Source: Cellulomonas sp. PhB150 (GTDB lineage Bacteria > Actinomycetota > Actinomycetes > Actinomycetales > Cellulomonadaceae). Taken from it: a stretch of DNA of 64,000 nt. Location of the stretch: the NCBI RefSeq assembly GCF_003755175.1, contig NZ_RKHX01000001.1, positions 1,488,001 to 1,552,000 of the forward strand, written 5' to 3'. Within the stretch, counting starts at the first letter, position 1, and each line of letters opens with the position of its first letter. Shown here piece after piece: positions 1 through 8,157 of this stretch. The translations under genes were made by a program, and so were the position numbers. The notes beneath the pieces are model-generated. The model was not told the origin of the DNA, ran no database searches, and was given only the letters and a program-made list of their open reading frames with translations.

Positions 1-368
1 GTCCACACCACGTCGACGGACCGGTCCTCGACGCGAGTCGTCGGCGCGTCCGTGTGCTCCCACGTCAGCGTGGGCGCGGTGGTGTCCTGCTCCGGCGCGA
101 CGGCCTCGTCGGGCACCGCGGGAACCTCCTGCGCCTCGGGCTCGGCGGCGGCCTCGTCCTGCGCGGCTGGCTCGTCGGGGGCGGACTCCTCCTGCGGCGC
201 TGCGCCTTGGTCGAACCACGGGTACTCGCGCACGCCGTTGTCGTGAGCCAGCTCGGCGGTGGGCTCGGGCGAGACGGCGACCGCGGTGGCGGCACCGGTA
301 ACCACGAGCGCGCCCGCGAGCGCCACGGCGGTGGCGGTGGCGCGGCGGCCGGACAGTCGTATACGCAT
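1..368 (-). CDS. Secreted protein, N-terminal part (runs off left edge)
   Basis: This is an open reading frame on the minus strand starting at ATG 368 and still open at base 1. The first 35 or so residues form a signal peptide: a basic start (MRIRLSGRRAT), an alanine/valine-rich core and a probable cleavage region near residue 30. The next 60 residues are an acidic low-complexity stretch rich in Glu, Ala and Pro, typical of a linker between membrane or wall and a folded domain. The last visible residues (from about TLTWEHTD) look like the start of a beta-sandwich domain. Function cannot be given because the main domain lies outside the window. The longer frames on the other strand here have no domain and are shadows. 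Confidence 0.7.
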   Translation of the reverse strand, partial: MRIRLSGRRATATAVALAGALVVTGAATAVAVSPEPTAELAHDNGVREYPWFDQGAAPQEESAPDEPAAQDEAAAEPEAQEVPAVPDEAVAPEQDTTAPTLTWEHTDAPTTRVEDRSVDVVW

Positions 369-532
369 GAGGTGCGGACCCTTCGTTCGTCAGGTGCCGG
401 TCGAGAACGACCGGTCGCCGTTCCGTTCGGTCCCGGCGCGCACCTGATGAGACGTTGGGGGCGGGCACAGCCGAAGGCCACCCTTTCGAGCGAACGCGCA
501 CCCCCGGAGTGGAGCAGCCCGCTCGGCAGACG

Positions 533-1210
533 TCAGGCGGTGCGCCGACGAGCGGCCGAAACCACGAGCAGGACGAGGCCGACGACGAAAAGAGCAACAC
601 CGCCACCGGCGATCGCCAGCGGCACGTCCAGGTCCGCGGAGCCGCAGGGCGTGAAGCCGCCCCCGTCGCTGGAGAACTCGTCCGGAAGGACCGGTCCGTC
701 CTCCGTGGTGACGACCCCAGGCTCCAGCGTCCCCCGCGGCATCGTGAGGTAGGAGGCGTAGCAGCCGTTGGTCACGACGATCGTCGAGCCCGCCGGGAGG
801 GGGCCCTCGCCTTGAGGCACGCGCTGGCGAAAGGCTGGCGGAACGGTACCGATCGGGACGACGCCGTCCCAGTCCGCGCCAGGCACCCGGTCGATCGACC
901 AGAGGACGTCGCGCGATGCCCCTCCTGCCTCGACCGAGATCTCCGTGACGCCCCGGGCGCCCTCGCGCTGGACGACGAGCGTCGGCGCGCCATCGGCAGC
1001 AGGCACCAGGCCCACCCACGGGGTCGCGGGGTCGGACATCATCGTGACCATCAGGACGAGCGCCATCAGCCCGGTTGCGACGGCCCCGACGACCATCGCG
1101 GTGATGCCCGTCGGGAGAAACCAACGGACCCACCGTGGGTCTCGCGGGAGAGCGAGCACGGGCGGGGCGGTCGGCGCTGGCACGGCACGAGTGTGCCGGT
1201 CACGGGTCAC
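533..1210 (-). CDS. Hypothetical membrane protein with two TM segments
   Basis: A protein of about 225 residues with one hydrophobic helix near the N-terminus (from LPTGITAMVVGAVATG) and another at the very end (GGGVALFVVGLVLLVV followed by SAARRR), so the middle of about 130 residues is probably outside the cell. The extracellular part carries two cysteines (GCYASY and PCGSAD) that could form a disulfide. I recognise no family. The start is uncertain: GTG 1210 is used here, but the frame is open to GTG 1258. It lies 85 bases downstream of the lipoprotein gene at 1295-2122 on the same strand, so the two may be co-transcribed and act together at the envelope. Confidence 0.6.
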   Translation of the reverse strand: MTRDRHTRAVPAPTAPPVLALPRDPRWVRWFLPTGITAMVVGAVATGLMALVLMVTMMSDPATPWVGLVPAADGAPTLVVQREGARGVTEISVEAGGASRDVLWSIDRVPGADWDGVVPIGTVPPAFRQRVPQGEGPLPAGSTIVVTNGCYASYLTMPRGTLEPGVVTTEDGPVLPDEFSSDGGGFTPCGSADLDVPLAIAGGGVALFVVGLVLLVVSAARRRTA

Positions 1211-1294
1211 GAACCGACGTCGAACGGGCGACGATCCTTGACCGGCTCCTCCGAGCACACGTCTACCGCGCCGTCCGAGGACTGGTCGCCGACG

Positions 1295-2122
1295 TCAGAG
1301 GTCTGCCCCCGGCGGAGGAGTACCCGGTAGCCCACTGAGCGCCCACGGGATCATGAGACCGTGCGAGACGACACTGACCTCGTGGCCCGCTGCGTCGTAG
1401 CCGACGAAGGTGGGGTACCCACCGTCGCCTATCCCCGCAGGGAACTGGACCCCGTCCACGCCGGCACTCGTCGACCGCAGGACGCAGACGTTCCCGCTGG
1501 CTGAGTCGCCGTCCGGGTACATCGCCTCGATCGAGTCGAACGCGGCCGCGTCGTCGGCCGCCTCCTCGTCAAGCCTCGCCGGGGCCCACACGCCACCGTC
1601 CCCGCCGTCGGTCACGAACCCGAGCTCGGCGTCTTCCTCCCACCGGACAGGCACCCCGGTGCCGACCCGCACCTCGAGGAAGGCCACCCGCCGTCCCGAG
1701 GTCGGGCTGTCCAGCACCGCCAACGTGACCGGTGCCGATGTCCCCGCCGGAGCGACCTTGTGCAGCTGGACCCCGCCGATGCCCCCGACCGAGGCGTCGT
1801 ACCCGTTGCCGAATCCGAGCATTCCCAGCGGCAGGGTCAGGTCTGTCGCGTGCTCGAGGACGACGCGCCCGTCGGGGACCGCGCCGCCCCACGCCAGCAC
1901 CGTCGCCCGGTCCGCCTGGGTCAGCTCGGAGGGTCGCAGGTTCGTCGTCTCCACGCGAGCGGGCTCCCGTCGGCACGCCTCGAAGCTCGGACGCTCACTC
2001 GCCTCAGCGATCGGCGAGGGCAGAGGCGGGCGGGCTGCCGGACCTGAGGTCGAGGTGCATGCGGTCGCAACCACGAGCAGCATGCCGGCGATGGCCACGG
2101 TCGTTGCCGCACGGACGTCCAT
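1295..2122 (-). CDS. Putative lipoprotein
   Basis: A 275-residue protein beginning with a lipoprotein signal: short N-region, hydrophobic core and lipobox VATAC with the acylated Cys at residue 22, followed by a Ser/Thr/Pro-rich tether. The remainder is a soluble extracytoplasmic domain with no motif I can name; it has paired cysteines (EACRRE, NVCVLR). ATG 2122 is chosen because it gives a complete signal peptide; no clear Shine-Dalgarno is seen. It precedes the membrane protein gene at 533-1210 on the same strand. It is predicted to be anchored on the outer face of the membrane; the role is unknown. Confidence 0.65.
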   Translation of the reverse strand: MDVRAATTVAIAGMLLVVATACTSTSGPAARPPLPSPIAEASERPSFEACRREPARVETTNLRPSELTQADRATVLAWGGAVPDGRVVLEHATDLTLPLGMLGFGNGYDASVGGIGGVQLHKVAPAGTSAPVTLAVLDSPTSGRRVAFLEVRVGTGVPVRWEEDAELGFVTDGGDGGVWAPARLDEEAADDAAAFDSIEAMYPDGDSASGNVCVLRSTSAGVDGVQFPAGIGDGGYPTFVGYDAAGHEVSVVSHGLMIPWALSGLPGTPPPGADL

Positions 2123-2274
2123 GCGGAACAGGGTGCCGTACCGAACGCGTCCTGCGGCTCGACGTCGACGCCACGCGTGCGAGGACGAGGCGCCGTCTGG
2201 GTGCTGCGCACGCGACAGCCTGCGGACTCGCCCAGCTCGCGCGGAGCCCCGCCCGGCTAAACTCCCGATCCACC

Positions 2275-2350
2275 GGGCCTCTAGCTCAATTGGCAGAGCA
2301 GCGGACTTTTAATCCGCGGGTTGTGGGTTCGATCCCCACGGGGCCCACCA
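2275..2350 (+). tRNA. tRNA-Lys (anticodon TTT)
   Basis: Full cloverleaf. The acceptor GGGCCTC pairs with GGGGCCC (one G-U), the anticodon stem GCGGA/TCCGC encloses CTTTTAA giving anticodon TTT, and the T arm is GTGGG-TTCGATC-CCCAC. CCA is encoded (2348-2350). A TAAACT box at 2258-2263 lies 11 bases before the 5' end and is a plausible -10 element; no clear -35 is seen. It ends 16 bases before the convergent phosphoribosyltransferase gene. Confidence 0.95.
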
Positions 2351-2366
2351 CGACCGGTCGCCCGGT

Positions 2367-2930
2367 TCACCGATGCCGCAGCTCGCGCACGTGGAGCAGG
2401 CCTCGGAGGTTCAGGTTCCGTCGGTCCGCCGAGTTCTCGAGGGCGTCGACCACGACCGCGGCACCCAGCCACGTGGCGCGCGCATCGCCCACCAGCTGCT
2501 GGCACGCCAGCGCCTGGCCGCCGCTCGCGGCCCACTCGTCGACGAAGAGCACCCGGTCCCCCGGTCGGAGCACGGAGCGACGGACGGCGAGATCGAGGTG
2601 CCGGTCCCGGTAGTCGGGTGGGGTGCGCCGGACCAGCCACACCTCGTCGTCCGAGGTGCGCTCGGGCTGTTTGCGCACCGCGGCGAAGCCGACCCCGAGG
2701 TGCAGGGCCACGAGAGGCCCGAGCAGGAAGCCGTGGGCCTCGGTCCCGAGGACGACTGTCGGCTCGTGGTCACCGGCCAAGGCGGCGAGCGCGGGTCCGA
2801 TCTGGGCGAGCACGGTGGGGTCGCGCCACCAGGCGGTGTAGTCGGCGTAGTAGGTGCGCGTCGCCGGCCACACAGGGGGATCGGACCGCCACTGGAAGCC
2901 GGAGATGAGGCTCGCGCGCAGGTCGTCCAC
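2367..2930 (-). CDS. Type I phosphoribosyltransferase (adenine PRTase-like)
   Basis: A protein of about 187 residues whose core carries the PRPP-binding motif of type I phosphoribosyltransferases: VLFVDEWAASGGQ, two hydrophobic residues followed by acidic residues and a small-residue loop that grips the 5-phosphate. The region before it (TVVLGTEAHGFLLGPLVA) matches the hydrophobic strand and flexible loop of adenine/xanthine-type PRTases. The likely reaction is transfer of phosphoribose from PRPP to a base, but the substrate cannot be read from sequence. The start is uncertain: GTG 2930 is used, GTG 2948 is possible and the frame is open to 3068, which would overlap the neighbouring reductase. 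It is not linked to the de novo purine genes elsewhere in the window. Confidence 0.7.
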   Translation of the reverse strand: MDDLRASLISGFQWRSDPPVWPATRTYYADYTAWWRDPTVLAQIGPALAALAGDHEPTVVLGTEAHGFLLGPLVALHLGVGFAAVRKQPERTSDDEVWLVRRTPPDYRDRHLDLAVRRSVLRPGDRVLFVDEWAASGGQALACQQLVGDARATWLGAAVVVDALENSADRRNLNLRGLLHVRELRHR

Positions 2931-3004
2931 GGGCGCAGTCTGCCGCACAACGGACGAGGCACCGCCGGCGCGCGAGGGCGAGGTCCCCGCGCGCGCCGCA
3001 CGGC

Positions 3005-3901
3005 TCACGCGCCGGTGTAGAACCCCGCCTCGATGTCGGCCAGCAGCCCGGCCTCGCGCGGCTCCCACCCGAGCAGCTCACGCGTGAGCGCGCTCGAGGA
3101 CGGGATCTCGAGCGCGAAGAACCGCCCGATCCAGCCGAAGTGCCCGTCCACGTCGTCGGGCGCGATCGACGCGGCAGGCAGGTCGAGCCCGCGGCCGAGC
3201 GCCTCCGCGATGGCACGCGCCGGCACGCCCTCCTCGCCGATCGCGTGCACCACGGTGCCCGCCGGTGCGCTGTCGAGCGCGAGCGCGACGAGTCGCGCGG
3301 CGTCCCGGCGGTGGACCGCCGGCCAGAGGTTCGCGCCGTCGCCGACGTAGCCCGCCACGCCCTTCTCGCGGGCGACGCCCGCCAGGGTCGCGACGAAGCC
3401 GTGGTCGCCCTCGCCGTGCACGGTCGGCGCGAAGCGCAGCGCGACCGACCGGACCCCGCGCGTGGCGTAGTCGAGCGCCAGGTTCTCGGCCCCGCCGCGC
3501 GGGGACCCGGGGCCGACCGCGAGCGACGGGGTGCGCTCGGTCACGACGCTCCCGGGCGCGAGACCGGCCGTGCCGGACGCGAGCAGGAACGGGCGGTCCG
3601 AGCCCTCGAGCGTGTCGAGGAACGTCTGGACGACGGCGCGCTCGGTGGCCCAGGCGCCGGGCATGTCGGAGAAGTCGTGCTTGAAGCCGAGGTGGACCAC
3701 GGCGTCGGCGGCCTCGGCCCCCGCGCGCAGGCTCTCGAGGTCGTCGAGGCTCCCTGCGTGGGGCTCGGCGCCGGCGGCGACGATGCGGGCGGCCGACTCG
3801 TCGGACCGCGCGAGGCCGACGACCTGGTGGCCGGCCGCGAGCAGCTCGGGGACGACGGCCGAGCCGATCCAACCGGATGCTCCGGTGACGAAGACGCGCA
3901 T
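3005..3901 (-). CDS. NAD(P)-dependent epimerase/reductase, extended SDR family
   Basis: A 298-residue protein with the Rossmann dinucleotide motif TGASGWIG at residues 6-13 and a typical extended-SDR layout (VVHLGFKHD after strand 4). The likely product is an NAD(P)H-binding oxidoreductase of the NmrA/epimerase-like type; the substrate is unknown. Start ATG 3901 has a good GAGGAG ribosome site just upstream and begins exactly at the Rossmann strand (MRVFVTGASG); an upstream in-frame ATG would lack this. It is divergent from the TetR gene at 3985, with a duplicated palindromic operator between them, so it is probably the repressor's target. Genes of this pair type often handle a small-molecule stress signal (inference). 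Confidence 0.8.
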   Translation of the reverse strand: MRVFVTGASGWIGSAVVPELLAAGHQVVGLARSDESAARIVAAGAEPHAGSLDDLESLRAGAEAADAVVHLGFKHDFSDMPGAWATERAVVQTFLDTLEGSDRPFLLASGTAGLAPGSVVTERTPSLAVGPGSPRGGAENLALDYATRGVRSVALRFAPTVHGEGDHGFVATLAGVAREKGVAGYVGDGANLWPAVHRRDAARLVALALDSAPAGTVVHAIGEEGVPARAIAEALGRGLDLPAASIAPDDVDGHFGWIGRFFALEIPSSSALTRELLGWEPREAGLLADIEAGFYTGA

Positions 3902-3916
3902 GGGGAACTCCTCAGT

Positions 3917-3971
3917 GATGTCAGTTGCTGTCATCACCGACTGTAGACCCGATGTCAGATCCTGTCATCAC
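3917..3971. promoter_or_regulatory. Duplicated operator between reductase and TetR genes
   Basis: Two nearly identical sites, 3917-3937 and 3951-3971, each read GATGTCAG-N3-CTGTCATCAC and share 18 of 21 bases. Each is an imperfect palindrome (TGTCAG/CTGTCA), and they repeat with 34 bp periodicity, about three helical turns. On the minus strand a TGACAG box (3962-3967) and a TACAGT box (3940-3945), 16 bp apart, form a credible promoter for the reductase, so both sites overlap it. The pattern fits autoregulation by the adjacent TetR protein binding two dimers on the same face of the DNA. Confidence 0.7.
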
Positions 3972-3984
3972 TACACTGCTCGTC

Positions 3985-4551
3985 ATGGGTCGATGGGAAC
4001 CGGGTGCGCGCAGCCGGCTGGCACAGGTCGCGCTCGAGCTCTACGCCGAGCGCGGGTACGAGCAGACGACGGTCGGCGACATCGCCGAGCGCGCCGGCGT
4101 GACCGAGCGGACCTTCTTCCGGCACTTCGCCGACAAGCGCGAGGTGCTGTTCGACGGGTCGGGGACGCTGCAGACCATGCTCGTCGAGGCGATCGCGCAG
4201 GCACCCGACGGGCTGGCGCCCCTCGAGGTCGTCGGCGACGCGTTCGCCGCCATCGGGCGGCTGCTCGGCGAGACCCGCGAGCACGCCGTGCGACGAGCGG
4301 CGGTGGTCGCGGCGAACTCGAGCCTCATGGAGCGCGAGCTGCTCAAGATGGCCACGCTCGCGACCGCCGCCGCCGCCGCGCTGCGCGAGCGCGGCACCCC
4401 CGCGGCGACGGCGACGGTCGCCGCGGAGGCGGGCGTCACGGCGTTCCGGATCGGGTTCGAGGCGTGGGTCTCGGGTCCCGCGGACGGCGACCTCGCCGAC
4501 GGGATCCGCACGGTTCTCGACGAGCTGCGTGCGGTCGCCGCCGGCGCCTGA
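3985..4551 (+). CDS. TetR family transcriptional regulator
   Basis: A 188-residue protein with the N-terminal TetR helix-turn-helix (residues about 10-55; TTVGDIAERAGVTERTFFRHFADK is the recognition segment region) followed by an alanine-rich helical ligand domain. Start ATG 3985 puts the HTH at the usual distance; an upstream ATG at 3925 would run through the operator. It is transcribed divergently from the SDR reductase at 3005-3901 and probably represses it and itself through the duplicated palindromes in the 83-bp gap. The inducing ligand is unknown and may be a substrate of the reductase. Confidence 0.85.
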   Translation: MGRWEPGARSRLAQVALELYAERGYEQTTVGDIAERAGVTERTFFRHFADKREVLFDGSGTLQTMLVEAIAQAPDGLAPLEVVGDAFAAIGRLLGETREHAVRRAAVVAANSSLMERELLKMATLATAAAAALRERGTPAATATVAAEAGVTAFRIGFEAWVSGPADGDLADGIRTVLDELRAVAAGA

Positions 4552-4741
4552 CCCGCGAGCCGCGTCGCCCCGATCGCTGCAGGGATGGACGCAGGAGTCA
4601 CGCCGCTGAGCAGCACGAACGCTGCGACGAGACCTGCGGCCACGGGCGGCGAGCGGCACCACGCCAGCGAGGGATCGCCGGTCGGCGGGCCCGGAGGTAC
4701 GCTCCCAGACACCGACAGACGCGAACCAGGTTGGGAGTCAC

Positions 4742-5164
4742 GTGGCTGAGAAGCGCAAGACGATGAGCGACCGGATCCGCGCGTTCGACATCGGGTCGAG
4801 CACGGCGGACGCCCTGGGCAAGGGCATCGACAAGCTCCCGGTGAGCCCCCAGACGCAGGCGACCCTGAAGTCGAAGGCGGCACCCGTGGTGGCCGGAGCG
4901 GCCGCCGGAGCGGTGACGTTCGCGAGCGCCGCGGTCGACGCAGGGACCCGCGCGTACGACGCGACGAAGGTCGGCGCGCGGGCTGCCAAGCCCGACGAGC
5001 CGCGCCTGATCGACGTCCCCGACGTCCCCGAGGACGAGGCGGACGTCGTCGACCTCGACGGGTCCGTGCCGGACAAGCTCGACCGCCTCGTCCGGCTGCA
5101 CGAGTCCGGCGTCCTCGACGACGAGGAGTTCGCCGCCGCCAAGCGCCAGACGCTCGGCCTGTAG
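4742..5164 (+). CDS. SHOCT-domain protein with central hydrophobic segment
   Basis: A 140-residue protein. The last 30 residues (DKLDRLVRLHESGVLDDEEFAAAKRQTLGL region) match the SHOCT motif, a short C-terminal domain with the pattern L..L...GvlteeEFe..K..LL, thought to mediate oligomerisation. The middle (residues 40-60) is a Gly/Ala/Val-rich stretch that could insert in a membrane, and the N-terminus is basic. Start GTG 4742 follows a GGGAG ribosome site. The genes on both sides are unrelated, so its role is open. The 190-base gap before it holds a possible TACGCT -10 box at 4698-4703 and nothing else I can identify. Confidence 0.7.
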   Translation: MAEKRKTMSDRIRAFDIGSSTADALGKGIDKLPVSPQTQATLKSKAAPVVAGAAAGAVTFASAAVDAGTRAYDATKVGARAAKPDEPRLIDVPDVPEDEADVVDLDGSVPDKLDRLVRLHESGVLDDEEFAAAKRQTLGL

Positions 5165-5284
5165 CAGCACCGCGACCTGCGGCGACGGCCCACCGGCCCG
5201 TCGCCCCTCAGGCGCGCGTGTGAACGCTCACCCGTGCCCGAGACCAACCTGAGACCGCGGCGTTACTCCCCGGTAGCAAGTGCG

Positions 5285-5313
5285 TGACCTGTGACACATC
5301 TGTGTGCTAGACA
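5285..5313 (+). promoter_or_regulatory. Possible promoter of the ABC importer operon
   Basis: TGACCT at 5285-5290 and TAGACA at 5308-5313 are 17 bp apart, 59 bases before the binding-protein start. The match to the -10/-35 consensus is moderate and no operator is obvious. Confidence 0.35.
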
Positions 5314-5371
5314 ACCGTCCACCTGGAATCAAGCCGGCCACCACGGGCGGCTCTGACGGAAGAGGAACCGG

Positions 5372-7012
5372 ATGTCTTCGCTTGCTGGAAACCCGCGTCG
5401 CCTCGTCGCGACGACCGCAGGACTGGCCGTGGGTGCCCTCGTGCTCACGGCATGCTCGAGCAACAACGACGACGACGGCGCCTCGGGCGACGGCGCCGGC
5501 GGCACCCTGACCATCGGCACCACCGACAAGGTCACCTCGCTCGACCCCGCCGGGTCGTACGACAACGGGTCGTTCGCCGTGATGAACCAGGTCTACCCGT
5601 TCCTGCTGAACACCCCCTACGGCAGCCCGGACGTCGAGCCGGACATCGCCGAGTCGGCGGAGTTCACGGGCCCGACGGAGTACACCGTCAAGCTCAAGGC
5701 CGGCCTGAAGTGGGCCAACGGCCACGACCTGACGTCGTCGGACGTCAAGTTCACGTTCGACCGTCAGCTCAAGATCGCCGACGAGAACGGCCCGTCCTCG
5801 CTGCTGTACAACCTCGACAGCACCGAGGCCGTGGACCCGACGACGGTCGTGTTCCACCTGAAGTCGAAGGACGACCAGATCTTCCCGCAGATCCTGTCGA
5901 GCCCCGTGGGCCCGATCGTCGACGAGGAGGTCTTCTCCCCCGACGCCCTCACGCCGGACGCCGACATCGTCTAGGGCAACGCCTTCGCCGGCCAGTACGA
6001 GATCACCGACTACGACCTCAACAACCTCGTCGCGTACAAGGCCTACGCCGGGTACAAGGGCATCCTGGGCGCGCCCAAGACCGCCGAGGTCAACGTCAAG
6101 TACTACGCCGAGTCGTCGAACCTCAAGCTCGACGTGCAGCAGGGCAACATCGACGTCGCGTTCCGCAGCCTGGCCGCGACGGACATCGACAGCCTGCGCA
6201 AGGACGACAAGGTCCAGGTCGTCGACGGTCCCGGCGGCGAGATCCGCTACATCACGTTCAACTTCGACACCCAGCCGTACGGTGCGAAGGCGGACGGCGC
6301 GGACCCGGCCAAGGCTCTCGCCGTGCGCCAGGCCGTCGCCGACCTCATCGACCGCCAGGCGATCGCCGACCAGGTCTACAAGGGCACCTACACGCCGCTG
6401 TACTCGTTCGTGCCCGACGGCCTGACCGGTGCGACCGAGTCGCTCAAGGGCCTGTACGGCGACGGCAAGGGCGCTCCGGACGCAGCCAAGGCGCGCCAGA
6501 CGCTCGAGGCCGCCGGCGTGACGCTGCCGGTGGAGCTCAAGCTGCAGTACTCGAGCGAGCACTACGGCCCGTCGTCGACCGACGAGTACACGATGATCAA
6601 GGACCAGCTCCAGACGGACGGCCTGTTCGCGGTCGACCTGAAGTCCACCGAGTGGGGCCAGTACTCCGACGACCGCGTCGCCGACGTCTACCCGGCCTAC
6701 CAGCTCGGCTGGTTCCCGGACTACTCGGACGCCGACAACTACCTGACGCCGTTCTTCCTCACGAAGAACTTCCTGTCCAACCACTACGAGAACCAGCAGG
6801 TCAACGACCTGATCCTGCAGCAGGCCACGACGGCCGACGCCGACGCCCGGACCAAGCTCATCGAGCAGATCCAGGACCTCGAGGCCAAGGACCTGTCCAC
6901 GGTCCCGTACCTGCAGGGCGCCCAGGTCGCCGTGGTCGGCAAGGACGTGAAGGGCACCGAGGACACCCTCGACGCCTCCTTCAAGTTCCGCTACGCGGCA
7001 CTGTCGAAGTAA
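5372..7012 (+). pseudogene. ABC importer substrate-binding lipoprotein (family 5), interrupted by in-frame TAG
   Basis: One continuous frame from ATG 5372 to TAA 7012 would encode a 546-residue family-5 (peptide/nickel type) binding lipoprotein, but codon 201 (5972-5974) is TAG. Before it are a lipobox (VLTAC, acylated Cys near residue 28), an acidic tether and the usual SBP_bac_5 N-lobe. After it, in the same frame, the protein resumes directly (GNAFAGQYEITDYDLNN) and continues to the normal C-terminus, with intact codon bias and no indel. The first ATG after the stop (6134) is not a credible start. A single base change explains the stop; possible parents include AAG, CAG, GAG, TGG, TCG or TAC. 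It may be a recent mutation, a sequencing error or a readthrough site. The gene heads the operon with the permeases and ATPase downstream. Confidence 0.85.
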
Positions 7013-7049
7013 GACCGACGAGCCCCGCCCGCACCACGTCAGGATCTTC

Positions 7050-8156
7050 ATGACCTCGACCACCACGAGCGAGCCGACCGACGTCGATCCGGCCACGCTC
7101 CCCGGCACCACCAAGACCGGACCCCGCAAGTCCGGCGGAGGCCTCGGCCGCTACCTCCTGGTCCGCTTCCTGCTGATCTTCCCGACGATCCTCATCCTGG
7201 TAACGACCGTGTTCGTCATGATGCGGGCGACGGGCGACCCGATCACCGCGGCCCTCGGCGGCCGCCTCCCTCCGGACCAGCTGGCCGAGCGCATCCACAG
7301 TGCGGGCTACGACCGGCCGATCTTCGTCCAGTACCTCGACTACCTCGGCAGCATCCTGCGCGGCGACTTCGGCACGACGATCTCCGACCACCGCCCGGTC
7401 ACCGAGGTGCTCCTCACGTACGGCACGGCGACCCTCGAGCTCGCCGCGTACGCGCTGGTCGTCGCGTTCGTCGTCGGCATCCCGCTCGGGCGCATCGCCG
7501 CCGCGCGGCGCGACCGCGGGATCGACGCGACGCTGCGGATCTCCGCGGTCGTCGTCTACGCGACGCCCGTCTTCTTCGCCGGCATCCTGCTCAAGCTCGT
7601 GTTCTCCGTGTGGCTCGACTGGCTGCCCGTGGCGGGCCGCGCGACCACCGGCACCGAGATCGAGCTGCAGCGCCATGGCGCGGGGACCGGGATCTACCTG
7701 ATCGATGCGATCAGCACGGGCGACCCCGCCGCGGTGCAGGACGTGCTGGAGCACGCCATCCTGCCCGCGATCGCGCTCGGCATGCTCACGGCCGGGGTGT
7801 TCCTGCGCCTGGTGCGCACCAACGTCATCGGCACGCTGTCGACCGGCTACGTCGAGGCCGCCCGCTCCCGCGGCGTCCACGAGCGCCGGCTGCTGCGCAA
7901 GCACGCGTGGCGCCCCGCGCTCGTCCCGATCATCACCGTCATCGGCCTCCAGATCGCCATGCTGCTGGCCGGTGCCGTCCTCACCGAGACCACGTTCGAG
8001 TGGAAGGGGCTCGGCTTCCAGCTGGTCCAGTACCTGCTGGCGCGCGACTTCGTCGCCGTGCAGGGCCTGGTCGCGCTGCTCGCCGTCATCGTCGCCGTGA
8101 CGAACTTCCTCGTCGATGTCATCGCGGCCCTCGTCGACCCCCGGATCAGGTACTGA
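7050..8156 (+). CDS. Peptide-type ABC transporter permease (DppB-like)
   Basis: A 368-residue inner-membrane protein with about six TM helices. It starts with a cytoplasmic tail of 35 residues, then the first helix (LLIFPTILILVTTVFVMMRATGDP), the usual B-type extracytoplasmic segment (hydrophobic helix followed by GDPI and a DRP-containing stretch), and the EAA loop (YVEAARSRGVHERRLLRKHAWRP) that docks on the ATPase. This is the first of two permeases in a dipeptide/oligopeptide-type importer. It lies 37 bases after the binding-protein gene and is followed after one base by the second permease. Confidence 0.9.
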   Translation: MTSTTTSEPTDVDPATLPGTTKTGPRKSGGGLGRYLLVRFLLIFPTILILVTTVFVMMRATGDPITAALGGRLPPDQLAERIHSAGYDRPIFVQYLDYLGSILRGDFGTTISDHRPVTEVLLTYGTATLELAAYALVVAFVVGIPLGRIAAARRDRGIDATLRISAVVVYATPVFFAGILLKLVFSVWLDWLPVAGRATTGTEIELQRHGAGTGIYLIDAISTGDPAAVQDVLEHAILPAIALGMLTAGVFLRLVRTNVIGTLSTGYVEAARSRGVHERRLLRKHAWRPALVPIITVIGLQIAMLLAGAVLTETTFEWKGLGFQLVQYLLARDFVAVQGLVALLAVIVAVTNFLVDVIAALVDPRIRY

Positions 8157-8157
8157 C

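Noticed and set aside
6134..7012. Separate gene starting at ATG 6134
   Set aside because: The frame is continuous with the N-terminal part across the TAG; no ribosome site precedes ATG 6134 and the start would fall inside the binding domain.
5228..7129. Long antisense frame (633 residues) over the ABC binding-protein gene
   Set aside because: High-GC DNA gives long antisense frames; this one is low-complexity Val/Arg/Gly/Asp with no domain and runs opposite to a clear lipoprotein gene.
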